From Rubrivivax gelatinosus (GTDB lineage: Bacteria > Pseudomonadota > Gammaproteobacteria > Burkholderiales > Burkholderiaceae_C), in assembly GCF_004340905.1 (NCBI RefSeq), contig NZ_SLXD01000014.1:1-64000 (forward strand): 64,000 bases of DNA, in the 5' to 3' direction. The first letter of the stretch is position 1. Each line of letters begins with the position of its first letter. The notes under the pieces were generated by a model. The model did not search any database. It was not told where the DNA came from and was given only the letters and a program-made list of their open reading frames with translations. Positions 25,741 to 35,073 of the stretch are shown here, piece by piece. The position numbers were made by a program, and so were the translations under genes.

Positions 25741-27717
25741 ATGACCGAGGTCCGTTCGCCGATCACCGGGGCCACCCTTTCCCGCCGTAGTCTGATTCGC
25801 GCCATGGCAGGCGCTCCCCTCTTGCCCCTGGCGTCCTCGCTGTCGGCTGCCGGCCTGCTGACCGCCTGCGGCGGCGACGGCGGCGACGACCCGGCTTACG
25901 TCAGCGCCACGTTCAGCAGCATGGCCGCGCCCACGCTGGCCAACCCGGCCAACATGGCCACCACCTACACCGCCTCGTCGCTGGTCGTCGCCTACGACGA
26001 CAACAGCACGCGCAGCTTCACGCTGGCCTACCAGCCGTTCTTCATCACCGGCACCGACGTGCCCGACGGCAACGGCGGCACCGTGCTCGCCGGCGGCTAC
26101 TACGACATCGACAACCAGCCCATCGTCGACAGCTCCGTGGCCGGCTCCGAACGCCAGTTCTTCTCGGACTGCCCGGACGGCTCCTCGCTGCTGACGGTGG
26201 ACGGCGCCAGCGTGGCCGGCGTCACCGGCAACACCGTCTTCGCGGTGGTGCAGTTCGAGTACGCCACGCGCAACCAGGCCGAGGACTCGATGTACGGCCA
26301 GCTGCCGTCGCCGATCGCCGTGCTGACGCTGGACCAGGACAAGTCCACCGGCAAGCTGAGCCTGGTGAAGTACCACAACGTCGACACCTCGGGCGTCAAG
26401 GGCCTGTGGATCACCTGCGGCGCCAGCCTGTCGCCCTGGGGCACGCACCTGTCCTCCGAAGAGTACGAACCCGACGCCTTCGACCAGGGTGCGCTCGGCC
26501 AGTCGCTGGCCGTGCTGCAGGGCTTCAGCCAGAACCTGTTCGGCGACGCCGGCACCGCCAACCCGTACGACTACGGCCACATGCCCGAAGTCACGGTCAA
26601 CAAGGACGGCACCGGCACGATCAAGAAGCACTACTGCCTGGGCCGCATCTCGCACGAGCTGATCCAGGTGATGCCGGACCAGCGCACCGCGCTGATGGGC
26701 GACGACGCCACCAACGGCGGCCTGTTCATGTTCGTCGCCGACAAGGCGCAGGACCTGTCCTCCGGCACGCTGTACGTGGCCAGGTACACCAGCACGCTGG
26801 ACGCCAGCTCCACCGCCACCGTCAGCTGGATCAAGCTGGGTTCGGCCACCAGCGCCGAGATCAAGGCCCTGGTGGACGGCGGCATCCAGGCCACCGACAT
26901 CATGGAGTCGCTGACCGCCGACCCGGACGACGCCAGCTACACCAAGATCGTGCTCAACAAGAAGAGCCTGTGGGTCAAGGTCAAGCCGGGCATGGAGAAG
27001 GCCGCGGCCTTCCTGGAGACCCATCGCTACGCCGCGCTGATGGGCGGCAGCCTGTCCTTCACCAAGATGGAAGGCACCACGGTCAACATCAAGGACAAGA
27101 AGGCCTACTCGGCGATCGCGGCGATCAAGGACTCGATGGTGACGGGCAAGTCCAGCAACGTGCCGGCGCTGAACGTCAACTTCGCCTCGGCGATCAACGC
27201 CGGCGGCGTGCTCGAGCACACGCTCGGCGCCGGCCAGAAGGACAGCGCGGGCGCGGCGATCGACAGCGAATGGGTGCCGGCCACGTCAAAGTTCATCCTG
27301 CTGGGCGAAGACCTGAGCACCGCCGACGCGCTGGGCAACCTGGCCAACGCCGACAAGATCGCCAACCCGGACAACCTGAAGTTCTCGGAAGAGATGCGCA
27401 CGCTGTTCATCGGCGAAGACAGCGGCATGCACGTCAACAACTTCCTGTGGGCCTACAACGTCGACACCGGCACGCTGAGCCGCGTGCTGTCCACGCCTTC
27501 GGGTGCCGAGTCGACCGGGCTGCACGCGGTGGACACGATCCACGGCTTCACCTACATCATGAGCAACTTCCAGCACGCCGGTGACTGGGAGTCCCCGCTG
27601 CACGATGTCGTCCAGCCGACGCTGGACCCGCTGATCCGCGCCAACTATGAAGACCGCTTCGGCGCCTCGGTCGGCTACCTGACGGCCACCAGCGCGCAGA
27701 TCAAGCTGTCGCGGTAA
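25741..27717 (+). CDS. phoX: PhoX-family alkaline phosphatase (Tat-exported)
   Basis: 658 residues of the PhoX/DUF839 family: calcium- and iron-dependent phosphomonoesterase with a beta-propeller fold acting in the periplasm. A twin-arginine leader (SRRSLIRAM) is followed by a hydrophobic stretch and LLTACGG, so it could also be lipid-anchored. Family segments seen include CGASLSPWGTHLSSEEYEPD, EVTVNKDGTGTIKKHYCLGR and LFIGEDSGMHVNNFLWAYN. The family cysteine after LWITCG is kept. A strong hairpin follows the stop, so it is a single-gene unit. Confidence 0.88.
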   Translation: MTEVRSPITGATLSRRSLIRAMAGAPLLPLASSLSAAGLLTACGGDGGDDPAYVSATFSSMAAPTLANPANMATTYTASSLVVAYDDNSTRSFTLAYQPFFITGTDVPDGNGGTVLAGGYYDIDNQPIVDSSVAGSERQFFSDCPDGSSLLTVDGASVAGVTGNTVFAVVQFEYATRNQAEDSMYGQLPSPIAVLTLDQDKSTGKLSLVKYHNVDTSGVKGLWITCGASLSPWGTHLSSEEYEPDAFDQGALGQSLAVLQGFSQNLFGDAGTANPYDYGHMPEVTVNKDGTGTIKKHYCLGRISHELIQVMPDQRTALMGDDATNGGLFMFVADKAQDLSSGTLYVARYTSTLDASSTATVSWIKLGSATSAEIKALVDGGIQATDIMESLTADPDDASYTKIVLNKKSLWVKVKPGMEKAAAFLETHRYAALMGGSLSFTKMEGTTVNIKDKKAYSAIAAIKDSMVTGKSSNVPALNVNFASAINAGGVLEHTLGAGQKDSAGAAIDSEWVPATSKFILLGEDLSTADALGNLANADKIANPDNLKFSEEMRTLFIGEDSGMHVNNFLWAYNVDTGTLSRVLSTPSGAESTGLHAVDTIHGFTYIMSNFQHAGDWESPLHDVVQPTLDPLIRANYEDRFGASVGYLTATSAQIKLSR

Positions 27718-27723
27718 GGCAAA

Positions 27724-27754
27724 GCGGCGCCGCCCGCGCGTCGGGCGGCGCCGC
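27724..27754 (+). terminator. Strong hairpin terminator after phoX
   Basis: A perfect 13-base-pair GC stem (27724-27736 with 27742-27754), a CGCGT loop and a following GTTTC. It lies seven bases behind the phoX stop and ahead of the convergent S41 gene. Confidence 0.8.
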
Positions 27755-27825
27755 GTTTCAGGGCGCGAAGCGCGGCTCGCCGTCGAGCCAGGCGGCTTGG
27801 GCCGCGATACTGCGCAGCGATCCGC

Positions 27826-28722
27826 TCACGCGCCTGCCGCCACGCGCTGCCGGGCGAGCCCGAGCGCGACCCGCAGCGCGTCGCCCGCATCGCAGCCGAC
27901 GTCCGGCACGACCCCGCACCCCTCCCAGTTGTTTCCGGTGATGGGGTTGCGGGCGCTCGCCTCCGGCAGCAGCAGGCTGAAGTGGGGCGAGGGCCAGTGG
28001 ACGTTGCACGGGTTGGCGCCGCCGCCGGTCGTTTCACCGACGACGACGGCCCGCCCCATCGCCTGCAGGTCGTAGGCCAGCATCTCGGCGCCCGAGAAGC
28101 TGAAGCCGGCCACGGCAAGCAGCAGCGGCTTGCGGCCGCCGAAGCTCGGGGCATGCGGCGCCGGGTCGGCCCAGAACGCCTCAACGGGTGCGGAGCGCGG
28201 CACGATGCTGCTCAAGGGCGTGCGGCGGTCGACCAGCGCCGAGCACACCAGGGCGACCGTTGCCGGGTCGCCGCCCACGCACTGCCGCAAGTCGATGACC
28301 AGCGCCGACGCATCGGCGACCGACATCAAGGCCGCCTCGTAGGCTGGGCGCGACAGCTCGGGCTCGACCAGTTCGCGGATGTCGAGCACGGCGACGTTAC
28401 CGGCGACGCGCTGCACCGACGCGATGCCGAAGCCCATGGCACGGCAGTGCGCCGCGCGGTCGTTCTGCTCGCGCACCGTCACGCCCGGCGCTTCCGGAAC
28501 GTGCGGCTCCGGCTCGTGGCGCACGCGCAGATGCAGGTCGCCGGAGGCCTGCCGCAGGTCGTCGGTCAGGCGCGTCGCGAGCTCGGTTGGATCGTTGGTG
28601 GCGTAGGCGTCCGATTCGAGCCGCCGACGCAGATGCGCCGCGACGCGTTGCGCGACGTTGGGGAACACGTAGCGCGCCGACACGAGGCCGGCGACGGTTT
28701 GCACGACCTCGCTGTAGTCCAT
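27826..28722 (-). CDS. S41-family peptidase, IRBP/tail-specific type, cytoplasmic
   Basis: 298 residues, no signal peptide. An N-terminal helical part (MDYSEVVQTVAGLVSARYVF) precedes a peptidase S41 core: VAVLDIRELVEPE, ALVIDLRQCVGGDPATV and LLLAVAGFSFSGAEMLAYDL with the candidate nucleophile Ser in SFSGAE. VVVGETTGGGANP and a Gly/Asp-rich end follow. This resembles the N-terminal-domain-plus-core S41 proteins found in many proteobacteria without known substrate. It is convergent with phoX; start chosen with GGAG about 10 bases before. Confidence 0.78.
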   Translation of the reverse strand: MDYSEVVQTVAGLVSARYVFPNVAQRVAAHLRRRLESDAYATNDPTELATRLTDDLRQASGDLHLRVRHEPEPHVPEAPGVTVREQNDRAAHCRAMGFGIASVQRVAGNVAVLDIRELVEPELSRPAYEAALMSVADASALVIDLRQCVGGDPATVALVCSALVDRRTPLSSIVPRSAPVEAFWADPAPHAPSFGGRKPLLLAVAGFSFSGAEMLAYDLQAMGRAVVVGETTGGGANPCNVHWPSPHFSLLLPEASARNPITGNNWEGCGVVPDVGCDAGDALRVALGLARQRVAAGA

Positions 28723-28917
28723 CCAGTCACTCCGGAGTGTTTGGGAAGAGGCCGGCAGGCTTTCCCGGGGCCGCCGGCGATTGAAGTCGCGCGACGCAGT
28801 ACCGTCAAGCGCTGCTGCCGGCGGTCTGCTCCCTTGCGCTCCCAGATGTGGTGCCGCGGCTGGACCTGCGGGTGGACGTACCCGGGGCCGCCTCGCCCTT
28901 GCCCGACACTCGCGGAC

Positions 28918-29541
28918 ATGCCCGCTTCGCCCGCCAGTTCCCGCCCTGTCTGCCCCCGCTGCCTGCGTCCGTTGGCGACCTGCCTCTGCGCGCTGGCGCG
29001 GCCCACGCCGCACCGCACCGAAGTCCTGGTGCTGCAGCACCCGCAGGAGCAGCGCCAGGCCAAGAACAGCGTCGCGCTGCTGCGGCTGTCGCTGGCGCGT
29101 TGCGAGGTGGTCGTCGGTGAACGTTTCGACGACGCGGCCTTGCGCGCGCTGCTGCATCGGCCGGGCTGGGAGACGCGGCTGCTGTACCCCGACGTGCCGG
29201 CCGCGCCGGCGCCGGCGGCGTCCCACGCCGCGCCCATGGCGCCGGTGCGCCTGGTCGTCATCGACGCCACCTGGCGCAAGAGCCTGCGCCTGCTGCTGGA
29301 ACATCCGCTGCTGGCCGCGCTGCCACGGCTGTCGCTGGACGCGCCGGCGCCCACGCGCTACCGCGTCATCCGCGCCGCACGGCGTGCCGATCAGGTGTCG
29401 ACGCTGGAAGCGACGGTGCAGGCGCTGGCGGCCCTGGAAGGCCAGTCCTTCGACGGCGCACCGCTGCTCGACGCCTTCGGGAGCTTCGTCGCCGCGGTGG
29501 CGGCGCGCCAGCGGTCCCGGACGGAGGCCGAGCCCGGCTAG
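28918..29541 (+). CDS. DTW-domain tRNA-uridine aminocarboxypropyltransferase
   Basis: 207 residues. An N-terminal four-Cys zinc site (CPRCLRPLATCLC) precedes the DTW signature in VVIDATWRKS. Members of this family (TapT/TuaA type) transfer the 3-amino-3-carboxypropyl group of SAM to a uridine of tRNA (acp3U). The QHPQEQRQAKNS and RYRVIRAARRADQVSTLEA segments are typical of the family. The stop overlaps the convergent luxR-type gene by four bases. The symbol is left empty because the exact paralogue is unclear. Confidence 0.88.
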   Translation: MPASPASSRPVCPRCLRPLATCLCALARPTPHRTEVLVLQHPQEQRQAKNSVALLRLSLARCEVVVGERFDDAALRALLHRPGWETRLLYPDVPAAPAPAASHAAPMAPVRLVVIDATWRKSLRLLLEHPLLAALPRLSLDAPAPTRYRVIRAARRADQVSTLEATVQALAALEGQSFDGAPLLDAFGSFVAAVAARQRSRTEAEPG

Positions 29542-30692
29542 GGCAGTGCGCTGCAGACCCGCGCGTGCAGGTGCACCAGCTCCATCTGGCTGTGCGTGTC
29601 GGTCTTCTGGAAGACCTGCTTCAGGTGGCTGCGCACGGTGTTGTCCGACAGCCCCAGCGAGCGCGCGATCGTCGCCAGCGACTGGCCCGAGAACACCAGC
29701 GCGCTGACACGCGCCTGCGCCGCGGTCAGCTCGTACTGGCGCGCGAAGACGCAGGCCGCCGGGTCGTGGCGCGGCTGCGCGCCGCGCACGGCCACCATCG
29801 CCAGCCCGCGCGGGCTGCCGGCGTGGCGGCGGAAGACGGCCCCGGCCGGGCGCACGACGACGACGATCGGCTCGTCGTCGGCGGTGCCGGCCAGCGTCAG
29901 CACCGCCGGGCGCGCGGCTTCGGCGCCGGGCGCTTCGTGGGCGACACGCGCGATGGTCTCGGCCAGCAGCCGGCGGTCGTGCGGGTGGGCGGCGACGACG
30001 CGGCCGCCGTCGACACGCAGGCCGTGGCGGCGCTCCAGCAGCCGCGCGCCGGCGGCGTTGGTGTGCACCGGCTCGCCGTCGGCGCTGACCAGGATCGCCG
30101 GGTTGGTGTCCTGGTCGGACAGGCGCAGCAGCGCGTGCGCCAGGTCGTGCGCCTCCTGCCAGCGCCACTGGCTGCGCATCGACAGCGTCACGTGCTGCAG
30201 CAGCAGCTGCAGCTCGGCCTTCTGCGCGGCGTCGAACGCGGGTTCGTTCTCGGCGCGGTAGGCGGCCAGCACGTGCGCGCCGCGCTGGCGCTGGTCGACG
30301 ACGCCGCACAGCAGGTGCAGCAGGCCGCGTGGCTGCAGCACCTCGCGGTAGAAGTCGGTGCGGCGCAGGTCGGGCGTGCTGATCAGCTCGTCGCCGGTCA
30401 TCACGCGGCCGGGCTGGTAGTCGCAGCTGGACATGAACCACGGGTTGCGTGCCGCGTACTCGGTCATGCCGCCGGTGCCGCCGGTCGCGGACTCGTACAG
30501 CGTCACCTCGCCGCCGCCGAGAAACTCGTGATGCACCAGCGTCACGGCGCGCGCGCCGAGGTGGCTGCGCAAACGGTCCAGCACCTCGGGCCAGCTCTCG
30601 TCGTCGGCTCCGGCGGCGTGGATCGCGTGCACCAGCTCGTGCGGGGGCGCGGGCGTTGTCGCCTCTGGCGCCATGACGGCGGAACGGGCCAT
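29538..30692 (-). CDS. LuxR-family transcriptional regulator
   Basis: 384 residues. The C-terminal LuxR helix-turn-helix reads YELTAAQARVSALVFSGQ, ATIARSLGLSDNTVRSHLKQ and VFQKTDTHSQMELV. The N-terminal 250 residues form a PAS/GAF-like sensory region with a W-rich start (MTEYAARNPWFMSSCDY), in the style of helix-turn-helix regulators of catabolic genes. The start at 30692 is chosen for AGGAA eight bases before; a Met 15 residues earlier or later in frame is possible. It is divergent from the permease-kinase gene and could regulate that system. Confidence 0.85.
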   Translation of the reverse strand: MARSAVMAPEATTPAPPHELVHAIHAAGADDESWPEVLDRLRSHLGARAVTLVHHEFLGGGEVTLYESATGGTGGMTEYAARNPWFMSSCDYQPGRVMTGDELISTPDLRRTDFYREVLQPRGLLHLLCGVVDQRQRGAHVLAAYRAENEPAFDAAQKAELQLLLQHVTLSMRSQWRWQEAHDLAHALLRLSDQDTNPAILVSADGEPVHTNAAGARLLERRHGLRVDGGRVVAAHPHDRRLLAETIARVAHEAPGAEAARPAVLTLAGTADDEPIVVVVRPAGAVFRRHAGSPRGLAMVAVRGAQPRHDPAACVFARQYELTAAQARVSALVFSGQSLATIARSLGLSDNTVRSHLKQVFQKTDTHSQMELVHLHARVCSALP

Positions 30693-30857
30693 GGTCTGGG
30701 TTCCTGGCTGCGATTTCTGCACGATTCTGGTGCCCGGTTAACGGATGTCAATCCGGATCGGGCCCGAGCGCAAGAGCGGGAAACGACCAGTGGGAAGGTG
30801 CACGGGCCGCCGTTACCCTGGCTCATCGGGGCCCGCGGCGGCACCTGCGGGCTTTCC

Positions 30858-33587
30858 ATGCTTCGAGTGAAGCGCGAGTACCAATCCTGGGTGGCGAAGG
30901 AGTCGCTGGAAGACTACGCGCTGCGCCACGCCGCCAGTTCCTACCGTCGCTGGGCGCCGCGCGTGATGGCCAACACGGCGATCGGCGGCATCTCCTTCCT
31001 GGCACTGGAGGCCATCGGCGCCAGCATCACGCTGAGCTACGGCTTCCAGAACGCGATGACGGCGATCGTCGTCGCCTCGATCGTCATCTTCCTCGTCAGC
31101 CTGCCGATCGCCTACGCCTGCGCGGTGTCCAACGTCGACATCGACCTGCTGACACGCGGCGCCGGCTTCGGCTACCTGGGCTCGACGATCACCTCGCTGA
31201 TCTACGCGAGCTTCACCTTCATCTTCTTCGCGCTGGAGACGGCGATCTGGGCCCAGGCGCTGAACCTGGCCACCGGGCTCAGCCTGCCGCTGGGCTATCT
31301 GCTGTGTTCGCTGGTCATCGTGCCGGTGGTGTTCTACGGCGTCACGGCGATCAACCGGCTGCAGGCCTGGACGCAGCCGCTGTGGCTGGCGCTGCTGGTG
31401 CTGCCGGTGCTGCTGATCCTGTACCGCGACCCGTCGGTGGTCGGCGCCTGGACCTCCTACGCCGGGCTGGATGGCAGCCGCGGCCACTTCGACCCGCTGC
31501 TCTTCGGCGCCGCCGCCGGCGTGATGCTGGCGCTGGCGGCGCAGATCGGTGAGCAGGCCGACTACCTGCGTTTCCTGCCCGAACGCACGGCCGCCAACCG
31601 GCGCGAGTGGTGGGCGGCGCTGCTGGCCGCCGGGCCGGGCTGGATCCTCATCGGCGCGGCCAAGGTCACGCTGGGCAGCCTGCTGGCGGTGCTGGCGCTG
31701 CGCACCGGCGCCAGCGCGGCGCAGGCGGCTGAGCCGGCGCACATGTTCGTGCACGCCTACCGCCAGGTCGTCGCCGACCCCGGCCTGGCGCTGGCGCTGG
31801 CGGCGCTGTTCGTCACCGTCTCGCAGGTGAAGATCAACGTCACCAACGCCTACAGCGGCTCGCTGGCCTGGTCCAACTGCTTCGTGCGCCTGGCGCACTA
31901 CCACCCGGGGCGCGTGGTCTGGCTGGTGTTCAACGTCGTCATCGCGCTGCTGCTGGCGCTGCTGGGCATCTTCGAGACGCTGCAGACGGTGCTGTCGGTC
32001 TATTCGACGGTGGCGCTGGCCTGGATCGGCGCGCTGGTGGCCGACCTCGTGGTGCTCAAGCGCACCGGCATCAGCCCGCCCTTCGTCGAGTTCAAGCGCG
32101 CCTACCTGCACGACTTCAACCCGGTGGGCTGCGGCGCCACGGCGCTGGCCGCCGCGGTGGCGCTGCTGGCCTATGCCGGCGTCTTTGGGCCCTGGGGGCA
32201 GGCTTTCTTCGGCTTTGTCGCGCTGGCGCTGTCCTTCGTCGCCGCGATCGTGATCGGCTACGCCACGCGCGGGCGCTGGTATCTGGCGCGCCGGGACGAC
32301 CGCTGGCGCAGCGCGCCGCGCACGACGCTGGTCGAGTGCTGCGTCTGCGAGCGCGAGTACGAGGCGCCGGACATGGTGCACTGCCCGCTGCACGGCGGCT
32401 CGCTGTGTTCCCTGTGCTGCGGGCTGGAGCTGCACTGCCACGACTTCTGCAAGCGCCCGGCCGGCGCCGAGGCGGCGCCCCGGCCGGCGCGTTTCCAGCC
32501 GCAGGTGTTGCGCCGCTTCGGGCGCTTCCTGGGGCTGCTGGGTGTCGTCGCGGTGCTGATCGGCGCCGCCTTCCTGCTGACCTACCGCTTCATGGACCTG
32601 CACGATGCCGCCACGCGCGACGAGCTGGTGCGTGTGATGGCCCGGCTGTACGTCGCGACGCTGGCCGTGGCCTCGCTGGGCGCGTGGTGGATCGTGCTGT
32701 CGCACGAGGCGCAGGAGCAGGGTGAACGCGAACTGCTGGAGTCGCTGCAGCACCTGGAAAGCACGCGCGCCAGCCTGGTCGAGACCGAGAAGCTGGCCTC
32801 GCTGGGCGCGCTGGTGGCCGGTGTCGCGCACGAGATCAACACGCCGGTGGGCATCACGGTGACCAGCGCCTCCTTCCTGTCGGACCGCATCGCCGAGGCC
32901 GAAGCGGCGCGGCGCGACGGCCGCCTCGACGACGAGGCGCTGGGCCGATGCCTGGCCGACGCCGCCGGCTCGGCGCGGCTGCTGCTGGCCAACGCGACGC
33001 GCATGGCGCAGCTGGTGCAGAACTTCAAACAGCTGGCCATCGACCGCGTGCCCGAAGCCCGCTGCCGGCTGGACCTGCGCGAGGCGGTCGACGAGACGCT
33101 GGCCGCGCTGGCGCCGCGCATCGCCGAAGCGGGCATCGAACTGCGCATCGAGGTCCCGCCCGGGCTGGTGCTCGAGAGCTACCCGGTGGCGCTGGCGCAG
33201 GTGCTGTCCAACCTGGTGCTCAACGCCGTGCAGCACGCCTTCGAGCCCGGCGCGCCCGGCGCGCGGCGGCTGCTGCTGCGCGCCGAGGCCGACGACGAGG
33301 CGCTGCGCCTGGACGTCGCCGACAACGGCCGCGGCATCGCGCCGGCGCTGCGCACGCGGGTGTTCGAACCCTTCTACACGACGCGCCGGCTGCAGGGCGG
33401 CAGCGGGCTGGGGCTGTACATCGTCAACCAGATCGTCGCGCGCCAGCTGGGCGGCTCGCTGGCGCTGGATGCCGCGCCGGGCGGCGGCGCGCGTTTCGTG
33501 CTGCGTCTGCCTCGCGTCGCCCGGCAGACGCCGGACATGGGCCGCATACTGGGTGCCTTGCCGAGGACACGCCGCGATGAAGCCTGA
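30858..33587 (+). CDS. NCS1-type permease fused to a histidine kinase
   Basis: 909 residues. Residues about 25-480 form a 12-helix NCS1 permease fold (nucleobase/allantoin/cation symporter: GGISFLALEAIGASITLSYG, GAGFGYLGSTITSLIYA). A cysteine-rich knuckle with ten Cys and several His follows (CCVCEREYE to CCGLELHCHDFC), then two more helices, then a full kinase: H-box VAGVAHEINTPVG, N-box LSNLVLNAVQHAF, G1 VADNGRGIAP, F-box FEPFYTT, G2 GGSGLGLYIV. It probably senses transport or binding of a nitrogenous solute and phosphorylates the adjacent regulator, whose start overlaps by 11 bases. Confidence 0.85.
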   Translation: MLRVKREYQSWVAKESLEDYALRHAASSYRRWAPRVMANTAIGGISFLALEAIGASITLSYGFQNAMTAIVVASIVIFLVSLPIAYACAVSNVDIDLLTRGAGFGYLGSTITSLIYASFTFIFFALETAIWAQALNLATGLSLPLGYLLCSLVIVPVVFYGVTAINRLQAWTQPLWLALLVLPVLLILYRDPSVVGAWTSYAGLDGSRGHFDPLLFGAAAGVMLALAAQIGEQADYLRFLPERTAANRREWWAALLAAGPGWILIGAAKVTLGSLLAVLALRTGASAAQAAEPAHMFVHAYRQVVADPGLALALAALFVTVSQVKINVTNAYSGSLAWSNCFVRLAHYHPGRVVWLVFNVVIALLLALLGIFETLQTVLSVYSTVALAWIGALVADLVVLKRTGISPPFVEFKRAYLHDFNPVGCGATALAAAVALLAYAGVFGPWGQAFFGFVALALSFVAAIVIGYATRGRWYLARRDDRWRSAPRTTLVECCVCEREYEAPDMVHCPLHGGSLCSLCCGLELHCHDFCKRPAGAEAAPRPARFQPQVLRRFGRFLGLLGVVAVLIGAAFLLTYRFMDLHDAATRDELVRVMARLYVATLAVASLGAWWIVLSHEAQEQGERELLESLQHLESTRASLVETEKLASLGALVAGVAHEINTPVGITVTSASFLSDRIAEAEAARRDGRLDDEALGRCLADAAGSARLLLANATRMAQLVQNFKQLAIDRVPEARCRLDLREAVDETLAALAPRIAEAGIELRIEVPPGLVLESYPVALAQVLSNLVLNAVQHAFEPGAPGARRLLLRAEADDEALRLDVADNGRGIAPALRTRVFEPFYTTRRLQGGSGLGLYIVNQIVARQLGGSLALDAAPGGGARFVLRLPRVARQTPDMGRILGALPRTRRDEA

Positions 33588-34797
33588 AACCGGGCCCTGG
33601 AAGCTGCTGCTGGTCGACGACGAGCCGATGGTGCACGAGGTCTCCCGGCTGATCCTCGCCGGCCTGCGGTTCGAGGACCGCGCCGTCGAGCTGCTGACGG
33701 CCGGCTCGGCGGCCGAGGCGCGTGATCTGCTGGCGCGCCACCGCGACGTCGCGCTGGCGCTGGTCGACGTCGTGATGGAGACCGACGACGCCGGGCTGCT
33801 GCTGGTGCAGCACATCCGCCAGCGCCTGGGCAACGCCGACATGCAGATCGTGCTGCGCACCGGCCAGCCTGGCGTCGCGCCCGAGGCCGAGGTGATGCAC
33901 GGCCACGAGATCAACGGCTACTTCCTGAAGACCGAGATCACCGCCCAGCGCCTGAACTCGATCGTCATCAGCGGGCTGCGCGCCTACCGCCGCACGCTGG
34001 AGCTGCGCGCCGGCGGGACGCCGGCCACCGAGCGCGCGGCCGACCCGCTGCGGCCCGAACTCGCCGCGCTGGGCGCACCCGCGCTGCTGCAGGTGCAGCC
34101 CGAGGTGGCGCTGGCGAACTGGCAGGTCGTCGGCGTCGAGCTGCTGCCGCAGTGGCGCGGGGCGGCCGGGTGGCTGAGCGCCGCACGCCTGCGCCAGGCC
34201 GCCGGCGACGGCGCGCTGCCGGCAGCGCTGGCCGAGCCGCTGCTGGCCGCGGCGCTGCACTGGGCCCGCACCTGGGCCGATTCGCTGGGGCGGCCGCTGC
34301 GCGTGTCGGTGCCGCTGGCCGGCGATGGCCTGGCCGAGCCCGAGGTCGGCCGCCGCATCGTCGACGCCGTGCGCGCGGCCGGGCTGGCGCCGGGCACGCT
34401 GGACCTGCTGGTCGGCGAAGCCGCGCTGCGCGGCGCCGCGCCGGCCGTCGAGGCCTTGCGCGCCGCCGGCGTGACGCTGACCCTGGCCGACTTCGGCGCC
34501 GGCACGATCTCGCTGCCGCAGCTGAGCGGCGCGGCGCCCGACCGGCTGAAGCTGCCGCGGCCCTTCGTGCGCGGCGTCGCCGGCCAGCCCGAGCGCATGG
34601 CCGTCGCACGGTCGCTGATCGCGCTGGCGCAGACGCTGCAGGCGGTGGTCATTGCCGACGGCATCGCCTCGCCCGAGGACGCGCAGTTCTTCAAGTGGGA
34701 AGGCTGCGAGCTGGGGCAGGGCGATGCGCTGGCGCCGGCCTGCGCGCCGCAGGACCTGGCGGCGCAGGTTCGACAAGGCCCGGCGCTGGCGCACTGA
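33577..34797 (+). CDS. Response regulator with degenerate EAL-like output domain
   Basis: 406 residues. Receiver domain with LLLVDDEPM (acidic pair), LALVDVVMETDDAG (phospho-acceptor Asp), RTGQPG (Thr) and FLKTEI (Lys), all intact. The C-terminal 240 residues follow an EAL fold but lost key residues: VELLPQW instead of EALxRW, LADFGAGTISL instead of DDFGTGYSSL, KLPRPFV instead of KIDRSF. It should not hydrolyse c-di-GMP and probably acts through protein contacts. Partner of the permease-kinase just upstream. A hairpin follows. Confidence 0.82.
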   Translation: MKPETGPWKLLLVDDEPMVHEVSRLILAGLRFEDRAVELLTAGSAAEARDLLARHRDVALALVDVVMETDDAGLLLVQHIRQRLGNADMQIVLRTGQPGVAPEAEVMHGHEINGYFLKTEITAQRLNSIVISGLRAYRRTLELRAGGTPATERAADPLRPELAALGAPALLQVQPEVALANWQVVGVELLPQWRGAAGWLSAARLRQAAGDGALPAALAEPLLAAALHWARTWADSLGRPLRVSVPLAGDGLAEPEVGRRIVDAVRAAGLAPGTLDLLVGEAALRGAAPAVEALRAAGVTLTLADFGAGTISLPQLSGAAPDRLKLPRPFVRGVAGQPERMAVARSLIALAQTLQAVVIADGIASPEDAQFFKWEGCELGQGDALAPACAPQDLAAQVRQGPALAH

Positions 34798-34799
34798 AG

Positions 34800-34822
34800 C
34801 CGGCGCGGCAGCGCCGCGCCGG
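34800..34822. terminator. Bidirectional hairpin terminator
   Basis: A perfect 10-base-pair stem (34800-34809 with 34813-34822) and AGC loop lie between the convergent response regulator and FmdB-type genes. GGGG follows on the plus strand; no T run, but well placed to end both transcripts. Confidence 0.6.
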
Positions 34823-34833
34823 GGTCAGCGGCT

Positions 34834-35070
34834 TCAGCGGCAGCCTGCGTGGCTGCAGCCGAAGCCGCAGGCGCGGCGCCAGCCGCCGCCCGCGGCCGGC
34901 GATGCACCCAGCCAGCCGGGCGAGGCACCCGCCAGCATCGGCGCGGCCAGCGTGCGTGCCGCCGGCGTGTCGCACTGCGGGCAGGGCGCCGGCTGCGACG
35001 ACTCGGCCATCGGCCGGAAGGCGCGGAACTCGCCGCAGCCCTGTTCGCAGCGGTAGTCGTAGAGCGGCAT
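34834..35070 (-). CDS. FmdB-family zinc-ribbon protein
   Basis: 78 residues: MPLYDYRCEQGCGEF and PCPQCDTPA form a CxxxC...CxxC zinc ribbon of the FmdB type, followed by a Gly/Ala-rich tail with extra Cys at the end. In amide-degrading bacteria FmdB-like proteins are encoded beside formamidase and have been proposed to be regulators. It starts four bases after the channel gene stop, so it ends the amide operon. Confidence 0.85.
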   Translation of the reverse strand: MPLYDYRCEQGCGEFRAFRPMAESSQPAPCPQCDTPAARTLAAPMLAGASPGWLGASPAAGGGWRRACGFGCSHAGCR

Positions 35071-35073
35071 CGT

